A stretch of 15,219 bases of DNA from Cytidiella melzeri (Eukaryota > Basidiomycota > Agaricomycetes > Polyporales > Irpicaceae), in contig JABYQR010000627.1 in the NCBI GenBank assembly GCA_022592445.1, positions 1 to 15,219 of the forward strand, read 5' to 3'. Positions within the stretch are counted from its first letter, which is position 1, and every line of letters begins with the position of its first letter. Below the pieces are notes generated by a model. The model saw only the letters and a list, made by a program, of their open reading frames with translations. It had not been told where the DNA came from and did no database searches. The translations under genes and the position numbers were made by a program. Positions 1 to 8,163 of the stretch are shown piece after piece.

Positions 1-1
1 G

Positions 2-740
2 AAGCGGACTCGTGACACAGCCGCAGCTGCGAGTCCCCCAGATACCCTGTCCTTGCCTCCTTCGTCGTCCCCGTCTTCTGCCTCGTCTTCCGCGTGTACA
101 ACATCTACTCCATGCCCGTCGTCTACTATCTCCTCGTGTACTATATCGTCGCTAGATCGGTTATCGTCTCATTTCCGTGTACATGTACTAGTTAAAGGTC
201 TGAATAGAAGCATTCGCGTTCCTGCTATGATCGATTCAGGAGCTACGGCTTTATTCATCAGTCACCAGTTCGTCAAGAAGCATAAGATTATTCAGCACCC
301 GCTCGAAAGGGTATCTCATTGCATAACATTGACGGAACTAAGAATAAAGCTGGCGGATTAACGCACTTCGTTCGCCTTACACTCACAGTCGGAGATCACA
401 CGGAAAAGGCAGAGTTTCTCGTCACGGACTTAGGTCCAGAAGACGTCATTCTTGGGCTACCATGGCTCAAGCGCGTAAACCCTACTGTCAACTGGGAAAA
501 AGGAGAAATGACAATTCCGAGCGGCTCGGAAGAATCTCCTGCTGAACCTTTCCAGAAGGTTGACGGTAATCGCAAAGAACGTAGGCAGTGGGTCAAAGCC
601 GGTATTATCCAAGACACCACTGACGAAGTCTGGTGTATGGCCGGCTTCACCTACTCTACTAAGCTTGCTGCCGAAGCAAACGAAGCTAAAGCTCAGCGCT
701 CCTTCGAAGACATCGTTCCATCAGAGTACACAGACACGCT
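2..740 (+). pseudogene. pol: Retrotransposon aspartic protease region of pol (frameshifted, 5' partial)
   Basis: The frame open from the window edge is a serine-rich linker (about 50-150) followed by the retropepsin-like catalytic motif Asp-Ser-Gly-Ala-Thr at about 233-247. The protease continues one frame back after about 311, where it shows the conserved second half ending in Ile-Leu-Gly-Leu-Pro-Trp-Leu (about 448-468) and the usual Asn-Pro-x-x-x-Trp. In the family this enzyme cuts the Gag-Pol polyprotein inside the virus-like particle. The break falls between the catalytic aspartate and the flap-proximal part. A second one-base loss near 741 moves translation into the reverse transcriptase frame. 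The missing upstream part should be gag with its zinc knuckle. Confidence 0.85.
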
Positions 741-2294
741 AAAGTCTTCTCTGAAGAAGAGTCTAATCGGCTACCCCAGCATCAGCCCTGGGACCATTCG
801 ATTGATCTCAAACCAGACGCTCCTGAGACCATCAAATCGAAAGTTTATCCTATGCCCCTGAACGAACAAGCCGAGCTTGACAAGTTCATTCAGGAGAACC
901 TAGCAAAAGGTTACATCACGCCTTCTAAGTCTCCAATGGCTTCTCCAGTCTTTTTCATCAAAAAGAAGGACAACAAACTCCGACTTATTCAGGACTACCG
1001 CAAACTCAACGACATCACTGTAAAGAATCGTTACCCACTACCGCTTGCTACCGACATTATCAACAAGCTCAAGGGTGCAAAGATCTTCACCAAGTTCGAT
1101 GTTCGTTGGGGATATCACAATGTCCGCATCAAAGAAGGAGATGAATACAAAGCGGCTTTCGTTACCAACCGAGGACTCTTCGAACCTAAAGTCATGTTCT
1201 TCGGTCTCACGAACTCACCCGCTACCTTCCAAGCTCTGATGGACAACATCTTCGCCGACCTCGTCGCCGAAGGCAAGGTGGCTGTCTATCTAGATGACAT
1301 CTTGATCTGGAGCAACAACCTGACAGAGCATCGCAAGGTTGTACATGAAGTCCTCGAGCGACTTCAACAGCACGATCTCTACCTCCGGCCGGAAAAGTGC
1401 GAGTTTGAGAAATCTGAGATCGAATACCTCGGGTTGATCATTCGCGCCGGCGAAGTAGCTATGGACCCTGTCAAAGTCCAAGCAGTTTCTACGTGGCCCA
1501 CACCCAAGAACCTCAAAGAAGTCAGAGGATTCATCGGGTTTGCCAACTTCTATCGCCGCTTCATTCAAGACTTCTCAAAGCACGCACGGCCTCTACACGA
1601 CCTTACTAAGAAGGACGTACCATTTGTCTGGGGTCCAGCACAAGAGACTGCCTTCACGCTGCTAAAGAAGGCCTTTACCACTAAGCCTATCTTGGCAGTC
1701 TGGGACCCTGAACTCCCTACACGTCTAGAAGTCGATGCCTCGGGCTATGCGACCGGTGGAATCATCTCCCAGAAATCGAAGGAAGATGGATTCTACCACC
1801 CTATCGCCTACCGGTCCGCCTCTATGACTGAAGCAGAGCGTAACTACGAAATCTTTGATCGGGAGATGTTAGCCATCACCGAGGCTCTCAAAGATTGGCG
1901 CCACTACCTTGAGGGGCTCAAGGAACCGTTTGAGATCTGGACAGATCACGCAAACCTGCAGTACTGGAAGACTGCGCAACACCTCACTCGACGTCAAGCA
2001 CGTTGGTCATTACTCTTGGCTGACTTCGACTTCGTGTTGGTACACAAGCCCGGTAGTACCATGATACACGCTGATCCTCTCTCTCGTCTTCACTCTCACG
2101 CTGTCACGGACGAAGAAGACAACAAGGATCAGGTGGTACTGAAACCGGAACACTTCCGGATCCTCGCTACTAGTGCACTCGCCACTGCTTCTCCACTCGA
2201 ATCAAAGATCCGAGAATGCACGGAGCAAGAAGCAGAAGTCGCACAAGCTCTCGCTACCCTTCGCAAGAAGGGTCCTCGCAAACTTGTCGGCGGT
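741..2294 (+). pseudogene. pol: Reverse transcriptase and RNase H region of pol
   Basis: One long open stretch (in frame from 741; ATG at 852) carries a complete gypsy reverse transcriptase. Counting from the ATG at 852, it has the first catalytic Asp at residue 83 in Phe-Asp-Val-Arg-Trp, the Phe-Phe-Gly-Leu-Thr-Asn block at about 116-121, and the Tyr-Leu-Asp-Asp active site at 146-149. The RT connection region follows, then RNase H with Asp295 (Asp-Ala-Ser-Gly), Glu338 (Asp-Arg-Glu-Met-Leu), Asp365 (Thr-Asp-His) and Asp408 (Ala-Asp-Pro-Leu-Ser-Arg). In the family these copy element RNA into DNA and degrade the RNA strand. All catalytic carboxylates are present. The frame is lost near 2294, just before the integrase zinc finger. 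Confidence 0.95.
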
Positions 2295-3266
2295 TACTCG
2301 AATGGGAAGAGAGTGACGGCTCATCTATTACAAGGGAAAACTCTACATCCCTAACAACAAAGAGCTCCGTCACGAAATCGTCAAATCTTGCCATGACACA
2401 CCTGCGGCTGGTCATCCGGGCAAACACGGCACCATAGAGCTAGTCTCACGACACTATTGGTGGCCAAAGATGAATGCCTTCATCGAGACTTACGTACTAG
2501 GTTGTGATCGCTGCCAACGTTACAAGTCAGCTCCACACCCTAAAGCAGTACTACAGCCTCAGGAAACTCCGGCCGGACCTTGGGAACACGTCGGAGTAGA
2601 TCTCATCACTCAGCTGCCACCCTCTAAGGGATTCGATTCGATCGCGGTCTACGTCGACCATTACTCCGATCAAACGCACATCATCCCTACTACCACTAAG
2701 GTTAACGCTGAGGGGATTGCCGATCTACACTACAAAGAAGTATTCCGACTTCACGGCATTCCCAAGAAGGTGTTCTCTGACCGAGGACCCCAGTTTGCAG
2801 CGCGCTTCATGCGTGCGCTCTATCACCGCCTGGGCATAGAGACTGGTTTTACGACCGCCTATCATCCGCAAGGAAATGGCAAAGTCGAACGCAAAAACCA
2901 GGATATCGAACAGTATCTGCGTCTATTCTGTCAGCAACGACAAGACGACTGGGTCGATCATCTACCGGCGGCTGAGTTTGCACTCAACTCGCGAGTACAC
3001 GCGGGTAACTCCCAAACACCGTTTGAAGTCATCTATGGATATCGCCCCGACTTCACCATACCAGTCGGCAAGCGAAGCAATATCCCATCACTCGATGAGC
3101 GCCTTGACAATATGGCTCGAGTACGCAAAGAGACCGAAGCAGCTCTTCGTCTAAGCAAAGAAAAGATGAAGCAACTTTACGAGTCTGAGAAGCGTTCTCC
3201 ACGCGTCTTCCAAGTAGGGGACATGGTCTGGCTAAACGCTAAGAACGTCCAGATTCATCAGGCACC
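2295..3266 (+). pseudogene. pol: Integrase region of pol (HHCC zinc finger and DDE core)
   Basis: After two one-base losses near 2294 and 2322 the frame continues as a retroelement integrase. The N-terminal zinc-binding histidines lie at about 2392-2430 and the Cys-x-x-Cys pair at about 2503-2514. Counting from the ATG at 2470, the catalytic core has Asp44 (Val-Asp-Leu-Ile-Thr), Asp104 (Ser-Asp-Arg-Gly-Pro-Gln-Phe) and Glu140 (Lys-Val-Glu-Arg-Lys). The last two are separated by 35 residues, as in the classic D,D35E triad. In the family this enzyme joins the cDNA ends to chromosomal DNA. A further one-base loss near 3266 in a run of four C cuts the C-terminal part off. Confidence 0.92.
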
Positions 3267-3800
3267 CCTAAACTCGGTCCTCGACAACTCGGCCCGTACA
3301 AGGTCATCGAACGCATTGGCGATCTCGATTACAAACTCGATCTACCCAGCTATCTCCGAATCCACCCCGTCTTCCACATCAACCGTCTAAGTCCCTGGCA
3401 CGACAACGGCAAAGACGTACCTCCACCTCCTGATCCTATCGTCATAGAAGGAGAAGAGCAGTACGTCGTCGAGAAAGTGCTAGACAGCAGGCTACACGGA
3501 CGATGGAAGAAACTACAATTCCTAGTCAAATGGGAAGGGTATTCAGACGGACACAATAGCTGGGAACCAGTAGAAAACCTCGAGAATAGTCAAGAAGCGA
3601 TTGACGACTTCTACAAAGCAAACCCCGGAGCGCCCCGGGTCATCAAAGCTTCACTCTTTGCGGATCTCCGCTCGCACTTTCGGGAATTCAATACCCAGAC
3701 CGACCCCGCTTTCCTTCGCACGATCTATCCATCTACATACGATCTTAGCTGGGATGAAGGCAAACACATCGGTCTGGATATCTCAAGAACATCACACTGA
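3267..3800 (+). pseudogene. pol: Integrase C-terminus and chromodomain of pol
   Basis: From 3267 the frame reads a GPY/F-type integrase tail (Leu-Gly-Pro-Tyr-Lys-Val, about 3285-3305), then the conserved Ile-His-Pro-Val-Phe-His, then an acidic linker. A chromodomain follows at about 3459-3625 with Tyr-Val-Val-Glu-Lys, Val-Lys-Trp-Glu-Gly-Tyr and a Ser-Trp-Glu-Pro motif that would supply the aromatic cage. Chromodomains at the integrase end of chromoviruses are known to direct insertion to chromatin carrying methylated histone H3. About 55 further residues end at the TGA at 3798-3800. The domain itself looks undamaged. Earlier frameshifts disconnect it from the rest of pol. Confidence 0.92.
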
Positions 3801-3965
3801 CGGGTAACGTCGAGTCAACGACACCAGAAGGGGAGAAACTTCCTAGCATCCTTCTGACTAGACAATCGGGGCAATTCTGCTGAATCCCTGTAGACGGGTA
3901 GAAGACCTCTATCACCACAGCACAGTGATGCTTCGCGAGGACGCTCGATTTTAGGAGGGGGGTAA
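3801..3965 (+). other. 3' untranslated region of the retrotransposon with polypurine tract
   Basis: No ORF of note lies between the pol stop and the LTR. The purine run AGGAGGGGGG at 3953-3962 sits three bases before the TGTCA that starts the LTR. That is the position and composition expected of the plus-strand primer used in reverse transcription. Confidence 0.75.
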
Positions 3966-4575
3966 TGTCATGGATGGCCTGACTAGCCCTTAATTTTCGC
4001 AATTTACCTCTTGTTTTTATCTGTAAAACTCCGGGCTACAACCTAGTTTCAATTCTCTCTGCATAAACTCCTTTGCACGTCTATTAAGCGCCCATATCAC
4101 GTGGCTTAGACGCTCCACACGGTCACATTACTTGCTACTACGTCACACTGGCATGTGACTTAGCTTAAGTAAGACCACATGGCTACAAGCACATGGCTCA
4201 GCCCATAGCTAGGGTTTGACGTCATAGATACCGTCCACATGGGCTCCTTATTGTTCTTTCCCTATTGTTCTCTTTATGGAAGGATGTTCTCACAGGTGTG
4301 GGAATGGAATACAATAGTTGGTCTCCTTTTAGATAGATTCTCTCACGGTAGAGTTCTTGGCAAGGTCTAGACAATAGCTATTGTTCTCTTTAGGTAGTCT
4401 TTTGTTCTTCGTTCACACGGCTTCTTGCAAAGCCTGCCCTCAACATGGTCTGTGCGCAGGTCCCTGAAGTCTATATATACTGCTACATGTACGCTCCTAG
4501 CCCCCATCTCGACCTCTTGGTCTTTACTGGGCTAGGTAAGCAACCCCCTCTTGTACTACATAGCTGGTAGTCACA
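3966..4575 (+). repeat. 3' LTR of the gypsy element
   Basis: It begins TGTCA directly after the polypurine tract. A probable end is at TCACA (4571-4575), giving TGT...ACA termini and about 610 bp. The U3 part carries several CAC(A/G)TGG motifs (around 4098, 4177 and 4190) and a 14-bp palindrome, ACAATAGCTATTGT, at 4371-4384. The right boundary is not secure, because a 20-bp stretch at 4516-4535 is repeated at 4584-4603 and a TAGCTGGT motif near 4561 recurs near 4622. The true end could lie beyond 4603. Confidence 0.65.
4471..4480 (+). promoter_or_regulatory. LTR TATA box
   Basis: CTATATATAC lies about 100 bp before the proposed LTR end, where the U3/R border of a gypsy LTR would be. Transcription would be expected to start about 25-35 bp downstream. 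Confidence 0.5.
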
Positions 4576-4694
4576 AATACTAACTTGGTCTTTACTGGGC
4601 TAGCAACTTGCATAAAGTTTGATAGCTGGTGAGAGCATTGTGCTTCAAGCCTGCCACCACCTCTTCGTCGTCTTCCACACCGTGTCCCTTTTAG

Positions 4695-5097
4695 TTGCGT
4701 CGAGCTTCGTCTCCGTGACACCTTGCACTGCAGTGAGTGCAAGGTCCAGTGCTGGTGCCACTACACCACCACACCCTGTGAGGTTAGGCTTGGTTTTGAT
4801 GTATGATGTGTATGTGGGATATCGTTTGTGCGCAGTGTACTGTGGTGCTGTTGGCATGCAGGCCAAGCATGTATGGGAGGGAGACATAATGTGATGAGTG
4901 GTGGAATATAAGTAGGGCGACTGTGTTTTTGTGAATAAAACAAGATTTTGCGCATGAATCGGTGAACTATGATTTGTAACGCAGCGTGGAAATTTGTGAT
5001 ATTGTTGCGAGGGGGGTACAAGTGTGTGACACTGTGATGGGGGTGTTATGTAAATAATATGTCATTTTGAGCAGTTTAATGCAACTGTGAAGTTGAT
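4695..5097 (-). repeat. Composite repeat copy I (degenerate tRNA-like segment plus 317-bp block)
   Basis: Bases 4781-5097 align without gaps to 6069-6385 with 12 mismatches by my count (about 96% identity). The adjacent 4695-4780 corresponds to the tRNA-like segment of the other copies but is more degraded. The A-box side is readable on the minus strand (TGGTGTAGTGG), while the B-box half has diverged. Two CpG sites seen in copy III read TpG here, as expected from deamination of methylated cytosine. The gypsy LTR ends close to its left border. ORFs drawn through this copy are not credible genes. Confidence 0.8.
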
Positions 5098-5148
5098 TAT
5101 ACCTTAAAGAACTACCCTGGTAAGGTTCAGCCTGAGGTTCAGCCTCTG

Positions 5149-5176
5149 TTTTTGAGGGCCCGTAGGGCCTCAAAAA
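5149..5176. repeat. Inverted repeat with 3-nt loop
   Basis: TTTTTGAGGGCCC (5149-5161) and GGGCCTCAAAAA (5165-5176) are inverted copies apart from one bulged G, with loop GTA. The surroundings (5098-5336) are AT-rich with no gene visible. The 10-mer GGTTCAGCCT occurs twice just upstream. Confidence 0.7.
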
Positions 5177-5444
5177 GCGACAAACAATATTTTCAGGGTC
5201 ATGTGCCTTGAAAAAGAGTGTGTCAATATTTGCAGGGGCAGAGGGCTAATGAAAAATGGGGGTCGGTATTTTCAGTGCCCAGTGATGTAATTGATGTAAT
5301 TTGAGCAATTTGAACAATTTGAGCACGGAGTGCGAGTCCGATAAGAAAGTTGTTCACTATCGGAGGCATGGTGCAGGGCGTGTCAAGGGGATTCCCCGAT
5401 AGCGAGAGTCCGCACTATCGGGGAAATGAGTACTGAGGGTTTTC

Positions 5445-5796
5445 TCCGATAGCAGGCTACAACGCTATCGGACTGCTGGCAGGAGGGGTGGTGCTCCGAT
5501 AAGAAGACGTTGCGCTATCGGGGGAGGGGCGAGGGGTGGTAGAAAAACATGCTTGCTACAAGCATTACCTGTAACGGGATACGTTGCAGGGAATGCTTGA
5601 AGCCAGCGAGTATATCGGCGTGTGGCGTGAGTGGGGATCGAACCGAACGCCCTGCACTGGAGGGGGTGCAAGGTCCGGTGCGATAACCACTACGCCACTA
5701 CGCCTTGTGAGGTTAGGGATGGTTTTGATCTATGTAGTGTATGTGGGTATTGCTTGTGCGCAGTAGTGGTGGTGAAAGATGGCATGTTGGTGACCC
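5445..5796 (-). repeat. Composite repeat copy II (two hairpins, tRNA-like segment, truncated 3' block)
   Basis: This unit matches the next one (from 5797) module by module: two hairpins, a GAGGGG-rich spacer, an ATGCTTG-CTA-CAAGCAT stem-loop near 5550, a conserved stretch ending in TATATCGGCG, then a tRNA-like segment at 5624-5704. Only about 55 bp of the block after the tRNA-like segment is kept. The two units start about 352 bp apart, so this looks like a tandem duplication. Confidence 0.8.
5624..5704 (-). repeat. tRNA-like segment (copy II)
   Basis: Read on the minus strand, the 81-nt segment begins GGCGTAG and ends TCACGCC, which pair as a 7-bp acceptor stem closed by one weak pair. It contains an A-box-like TGGCGTAGTGG and a perfect B-box core GGTTCGATCC, the internal promoter of RNA polymerase III. 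The middle forms a long 8-bp stem with an 8-nt loop rather than a normal anticodon arm, and the T stem is mispaired. I therefore regard it as tRNA-derived (SINE-head-like) rather than a working tRNA. Confidence 0.6.
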
Positions 5797-6385
5797 CCCG
5801 ATAGCGAATTACCGCACTATCGGGCTGTTGGGAGGAGGGGTGGTATTCCGATAAGAAAACGTTGCGCTATCGGGGAGGGGCGAGGGCTGGTAAGAAAAAC
5901 ATGCTTGCTACAAGCATTACCTGTAACGGGTTACGTTGCAGGGAATGCTTGAAGCCAGCGAGTATATCGGCGTTGTTTGTGTGGCGTGAGCCGGGATCGA
6001 ACCGAACGCCTTGCACTGCAGTGTGTGCAAGGTCCAGTGCTGGTACCACTACGCCACCACGCCTTCTGAGGTTAGGCTTGGTTTTGATGTATGAAGTGTA
6101 TGTGGGGTATTGTTTGTGCGCAGTGTACGGTGGTGCTGTTGGAATGCAGGCCAAGCATGTATGGGAGGGAGACATAATGCGATGAGTGGTGGAATATAAG
6201 TAGGGCGACTGTGTTTTTGTGAATAAAACGAGATTTTGAGCATGAAGCGGAGAACTATGATCTGTAACGCAGCGTGGGAATTTGTGATATTGTTGCGAGG
6301 GGGGTACAAGTGTGTGACACTGTGATGGGGGTGTTATGTAAATAATATGTCATTTTGAGCAGTTTAATGCAACTGTGAAGTTGAT
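5797..6385 (-). repeat. Composite repeat copy III (most complete)
   Basis: It holds all modules: hairpins at 5797-5824 and 5848-5873, a tRNA-like segment at 5983-6063, and the full 317-bp block 6069-6385 shared with copy I. The block contains a TATA-like GAATATAAG and an AATAAAA motif. It ends 134 bp before the start codon of the three-exon gene, so it may contribute to that gene's upstream region. Confidence 0.85.
5983..6063 (-). repeat. tRNA-like segment (copy III)
   Basis: It has the same 81-nt length and layout as the copy at 5624-5704. The minus-strand ends GGCGTGG and TCACGCC pair over 7 bp (one G-U), followed by an A as discriminator. The A-box-like TGGCGTAGTGG and B-box GGTTCGATCCC are both present. 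The central arm is CCTTGCAC paired with GTGCAAGG across an 8-nt loop, all Watson-Crick. That is longer than an anticodon arm and leaves no standard 7-nt anticodon loop. Confidence 0.6.
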
Positions 6386-6448
6386 CCATCACGAAGCTGT
6401 CAGAATTCTTGAAGAGACCGAGATGAGTTCGCTTAGCATGCAGAAGGA

Positions 6449-6459
6449 TATATATATAA
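6449..6459 (+). promoter_or_regulatory. Probable TATA box of the acidic-protein gene
   Basis: An alternating T/A run (TATATATATAA) stands about 60-70 bp before the ATG at 6520, a usual distance for a fungal TATA element with a short leader. Confidence 0.5.
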
Positions 6460-6519
6460 TGTTGGTTCGAGTACGCGAGGAATGTAACTAGCCCTCTGTC
6501 CTCTAACGTGCAGCTCGCG

Positions 6520-7277
6520 ATGAACGGCATGGACGTATCCACGGTTGCGGAGGAGATTGAGCGTCTGTGTGTTGGGACAGACGCCAGTAGTGTGTGGAGT
6601 GATGGAAGTGGTGAGTGCTTCTGCATGAGTGAACGGCGATGTGAACTGACATGTGGATTGTGTACTTAGACGAGACTGTTACACCTGCGCGGTTGTTTGA
6701 GGAGGAGATTGATGATGATGAGGAGAATGAAGATGTGGATGAGGCAGAAGATGGGTACGAGGATGAGGACGAGGAGGAGGAGGAGGAGGAGGATGACGAA
6801 GTTTCTGGATGGGATTCTGAGGAGGAGGAGGAGGACGAGGACGAGGACGGTGAGTTATATTTTGATTGCATTGGGACTTCAGTGCTGAGAAGAGTTTGAG
6901 GTTCGAAGGAGAACCGACCGCCTGTGCGTTTGGAGTTGCCGCGTCGGAATCTTAGGAAGATCCGGGTGTATGTGACGCCTGGACCTGACGGGTACGAGGG
7001 GACTGTGAGGCACCTTGAGCGACAGAGGGACCGAGTTGGGAGGACGTGGGTTCCGCGCCCTGATGGTACGGGGGAGGACCTGTACTATGTTGTGAAGCTT
7101 GAGCGATGTGATGGGTACACGCGAGTGTGTCTTCGACCGTCTGTGGGAGGTGAGCCGTTGGTTGGGGTGTATTTGTATTGCTCTGAGGAGCCGAAGGTAC
7201 TTGACATCCATGAGCGTGCGGAGATGATGAACTGGACGTACGAGCAGTACATAGCGTGTCTATCGCACTTTGATTAA
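6520..7277 (+). CDS. Three-exon gene for a 215-residue acidic orphan protein
   Basis: I assemble exons 6520-6610, 6670-6849 and 6901-7277 (648 nt including the stop). Intron 1 (59 nt) has donor GTGAGT, branch point CTGAC and acceptor TTAG. Intron 2 (51 nt) has donor GTGAGT and acceptor GAG and removes an in-frame TGA at 6897-6899. Both junctions keep one frame. The first 30 residues are ordinary. Residues about 40-90 are almost all Glu and Asp, ending in a Gly-Ser-Lys-Glu-Asn linker. The last 120 residues look like a compact folded domain rich in Arg, Tyr and Val, with Tyr-Val-Thr-Pro-Gly-Pro-Asp-Gly near its start and Trp-Thr-Tyr-Glu-Gln-Tyr near the end. I do not recognise the family. The long acidic tract would suit a nuclear or histone-binding protein, but that is only a guess. 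Intron 2 lacks a clear branch point. Confidence 0.65.
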
Positions 7278-7426
7278 TTAGTATTAGTTGTAGCTGAGTG
7301 CAATATGTGATGTTTGCTGTGAGGTGATTGCAAAGTGTGAATTTTGAGGTGTGGCCGAAGCGTGTAAGCCAGCAAGCCTAACCGTTCCTAATGTGGTCTG
7401 CATTGCTGTGTGCAGCGAGGTTGTAC

Positions 7427-7507
7427 AGTCCAATAACAGCTTGTTGCGTTATCGGAGCATGCATTAGCATAGTCCGATAACAGCTTCTTGCGTTATCGGA
7501 GCATGCA
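7427..7507. repeat. Two family A hairpins in a 37-bp direct repeat
   Basis: Bases 7427-7463 and 7471-7507 are direct copies differing at two positions. The second forms a 9-bp stem (TCCGATAAC 7473-7481 with GTTATCGGA 7492-7500) around a 10-nt loop. The first has lost one pair by a G-to-A change. The inner stem pair is A-T where the 5.4-kb hairpins have G-C. Confidence 0.85.
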
Positions 7508-8102
7508 GTAGTCTTCCTGACTGCTTTCTCATGTATCTGGGGCTGTAGGGCTTCAATCCCCTTCAAATAAAATAATGTACATACTGAATCATGTATGCTA
7601 AACATCATTATGAATGAATTCTACAGTCCCCCAGCCTGTAGGGACCTCCACAAGCAGATATGTGCTTGGGAGCATGTCAATTTCGCCTTTTCTCACCTTT
7701 GTAGCATCTTAGAAGCGTCGGATTTAGCGGCGGGGGAGATGTATTACCTTGTACTATTGCTTTTTAGGGTGCTCTACACGACTGGATAGGTGCGCCGAGC
7801 CCGCGCTCAATGGTTACACGGTGGGAGGGCGCTTTGTAACTTTTGGGAGGCAGGAGGGGAGCAGGTGCACTACAATCGGCCCAGCCGCTATTCCACCAAT
7901 CGGGCACATTATTTTACGTCCATATACATAGGAAAACACTTTCAATCATCACTGCACATCAGGGTCGATTATTATTGAAAGATAGGCGCTGAATATATGA
8001 GATATTATTTACATATTGTGCGAATATCCTTGGTGCCCAATATTGGTGAGATATTCTGTAAGGAAATGTGCGGGACGTCAACAGCTAGCGCTGCGCGCGC
8101 GC
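7508..8102. other. Intergenic stretch, no gene supported
   Basis: The longest plus-strand ORF with an ATG is 64 codons at 7595-7789, with no motif, no convincing promoter and no splice partner. The part after 7900 is AT-rich with scattered ATATT words, then turns to a GCGC-rich patch (8085-8102) just before the next promoter. I see nothing else. Confidence 0.5.
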
Positions 8103-8163
8103 TGTATACTATATGATTGACATACTTGAATTCAAACGAATACATCGCACCAAGACACTCACA
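8103..8163 (+). promoter_or_regulatory. Putative promoter and leader of the PIP-motif gene
   Basis: TATACTATAT at about 8104-8113 is preceded by a run of GC dinucleotides and followed about 50 bp later by CTCACAATG, a good fungal start context. An earlier in-frame ATG at 8113 overlaps the TATA-like run, so I prefer the start at 8164. Confidence 0.4.

Larger units (their letters stand above)
1..4575 (+). mobile_element. Decayed Ty3/gypsy chromovirus (Tf2-type), 3' portion with one LTR
   Basis: Domains run protease, reverse transcriptase, RNase H, integrase, chromodomain, then a polypurine tract and a sequence opening with TGTCA. This is the gypsy order with a C-terminal chromodomain. The pol frame is already open at base 2, so gag and the 5' LTR lie outside the window. 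The reading frame steps back by one base near 311, 741, 2294, 2322 and 3266, so the copy cannot make a full polyprotein without correction. Catalytic residues are nevertheless intact, which suggests recent inactivation or base-calling errors. The right end is uncertain: I place it at a TCACA near 4575, but a 20-bp sequence at 4516-4535 recurs at 4584-4603 just beyond it. Target-site duplication cannot be checked because the 5' end is missing. Confidence 0.9.
5337..5873. repeat. Six CCGATA...TATCGG hairpins (family A cluster)
   Basis: Inverted repeats occur at these stem positions: 5338-5343/5358-5363, 5392-5402/5415-5425 (11 bp), 5445-5453/5464-5472 (9 bp), 5496-5501/5516-5521, 5797-5804/5817-5824 (8 bp) and 5848-5853/5868-5873. 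Loops are about 10-14 nt. The hairpins occur in pairs before each tRNA-like segment of the composite repeat. They resemble the larger array at 12.7-14.7 kb. Confidence 0.85.

Noticed and set aside
53..361. Serine-rich ORF as an independent gene
   Set aside because: It contains the retropepsin Asp-Ser-Gly motif and is open to the window edge, so it is the pol linker and protease start of the retrotransposon.
5624..6063. Two functional tRNA genes
   Set aside because: A 7-nt anticodon loop cannot be drawn and the T stems are mispaired. Repetition inside a larger unit fits a tRNA-derived repeat better.
4619..6309. Several 60-110 codon ORFs on both strands in the composite repeats
   Set aside because: They follow the repeat copies, share no conserved start or motif, and overlap one another on both strands.
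7595..7789. 64-codon ORF in the intergenic region
   Set aside because: No domain, no upstream element and no splice partner. The length is within chance expectation.
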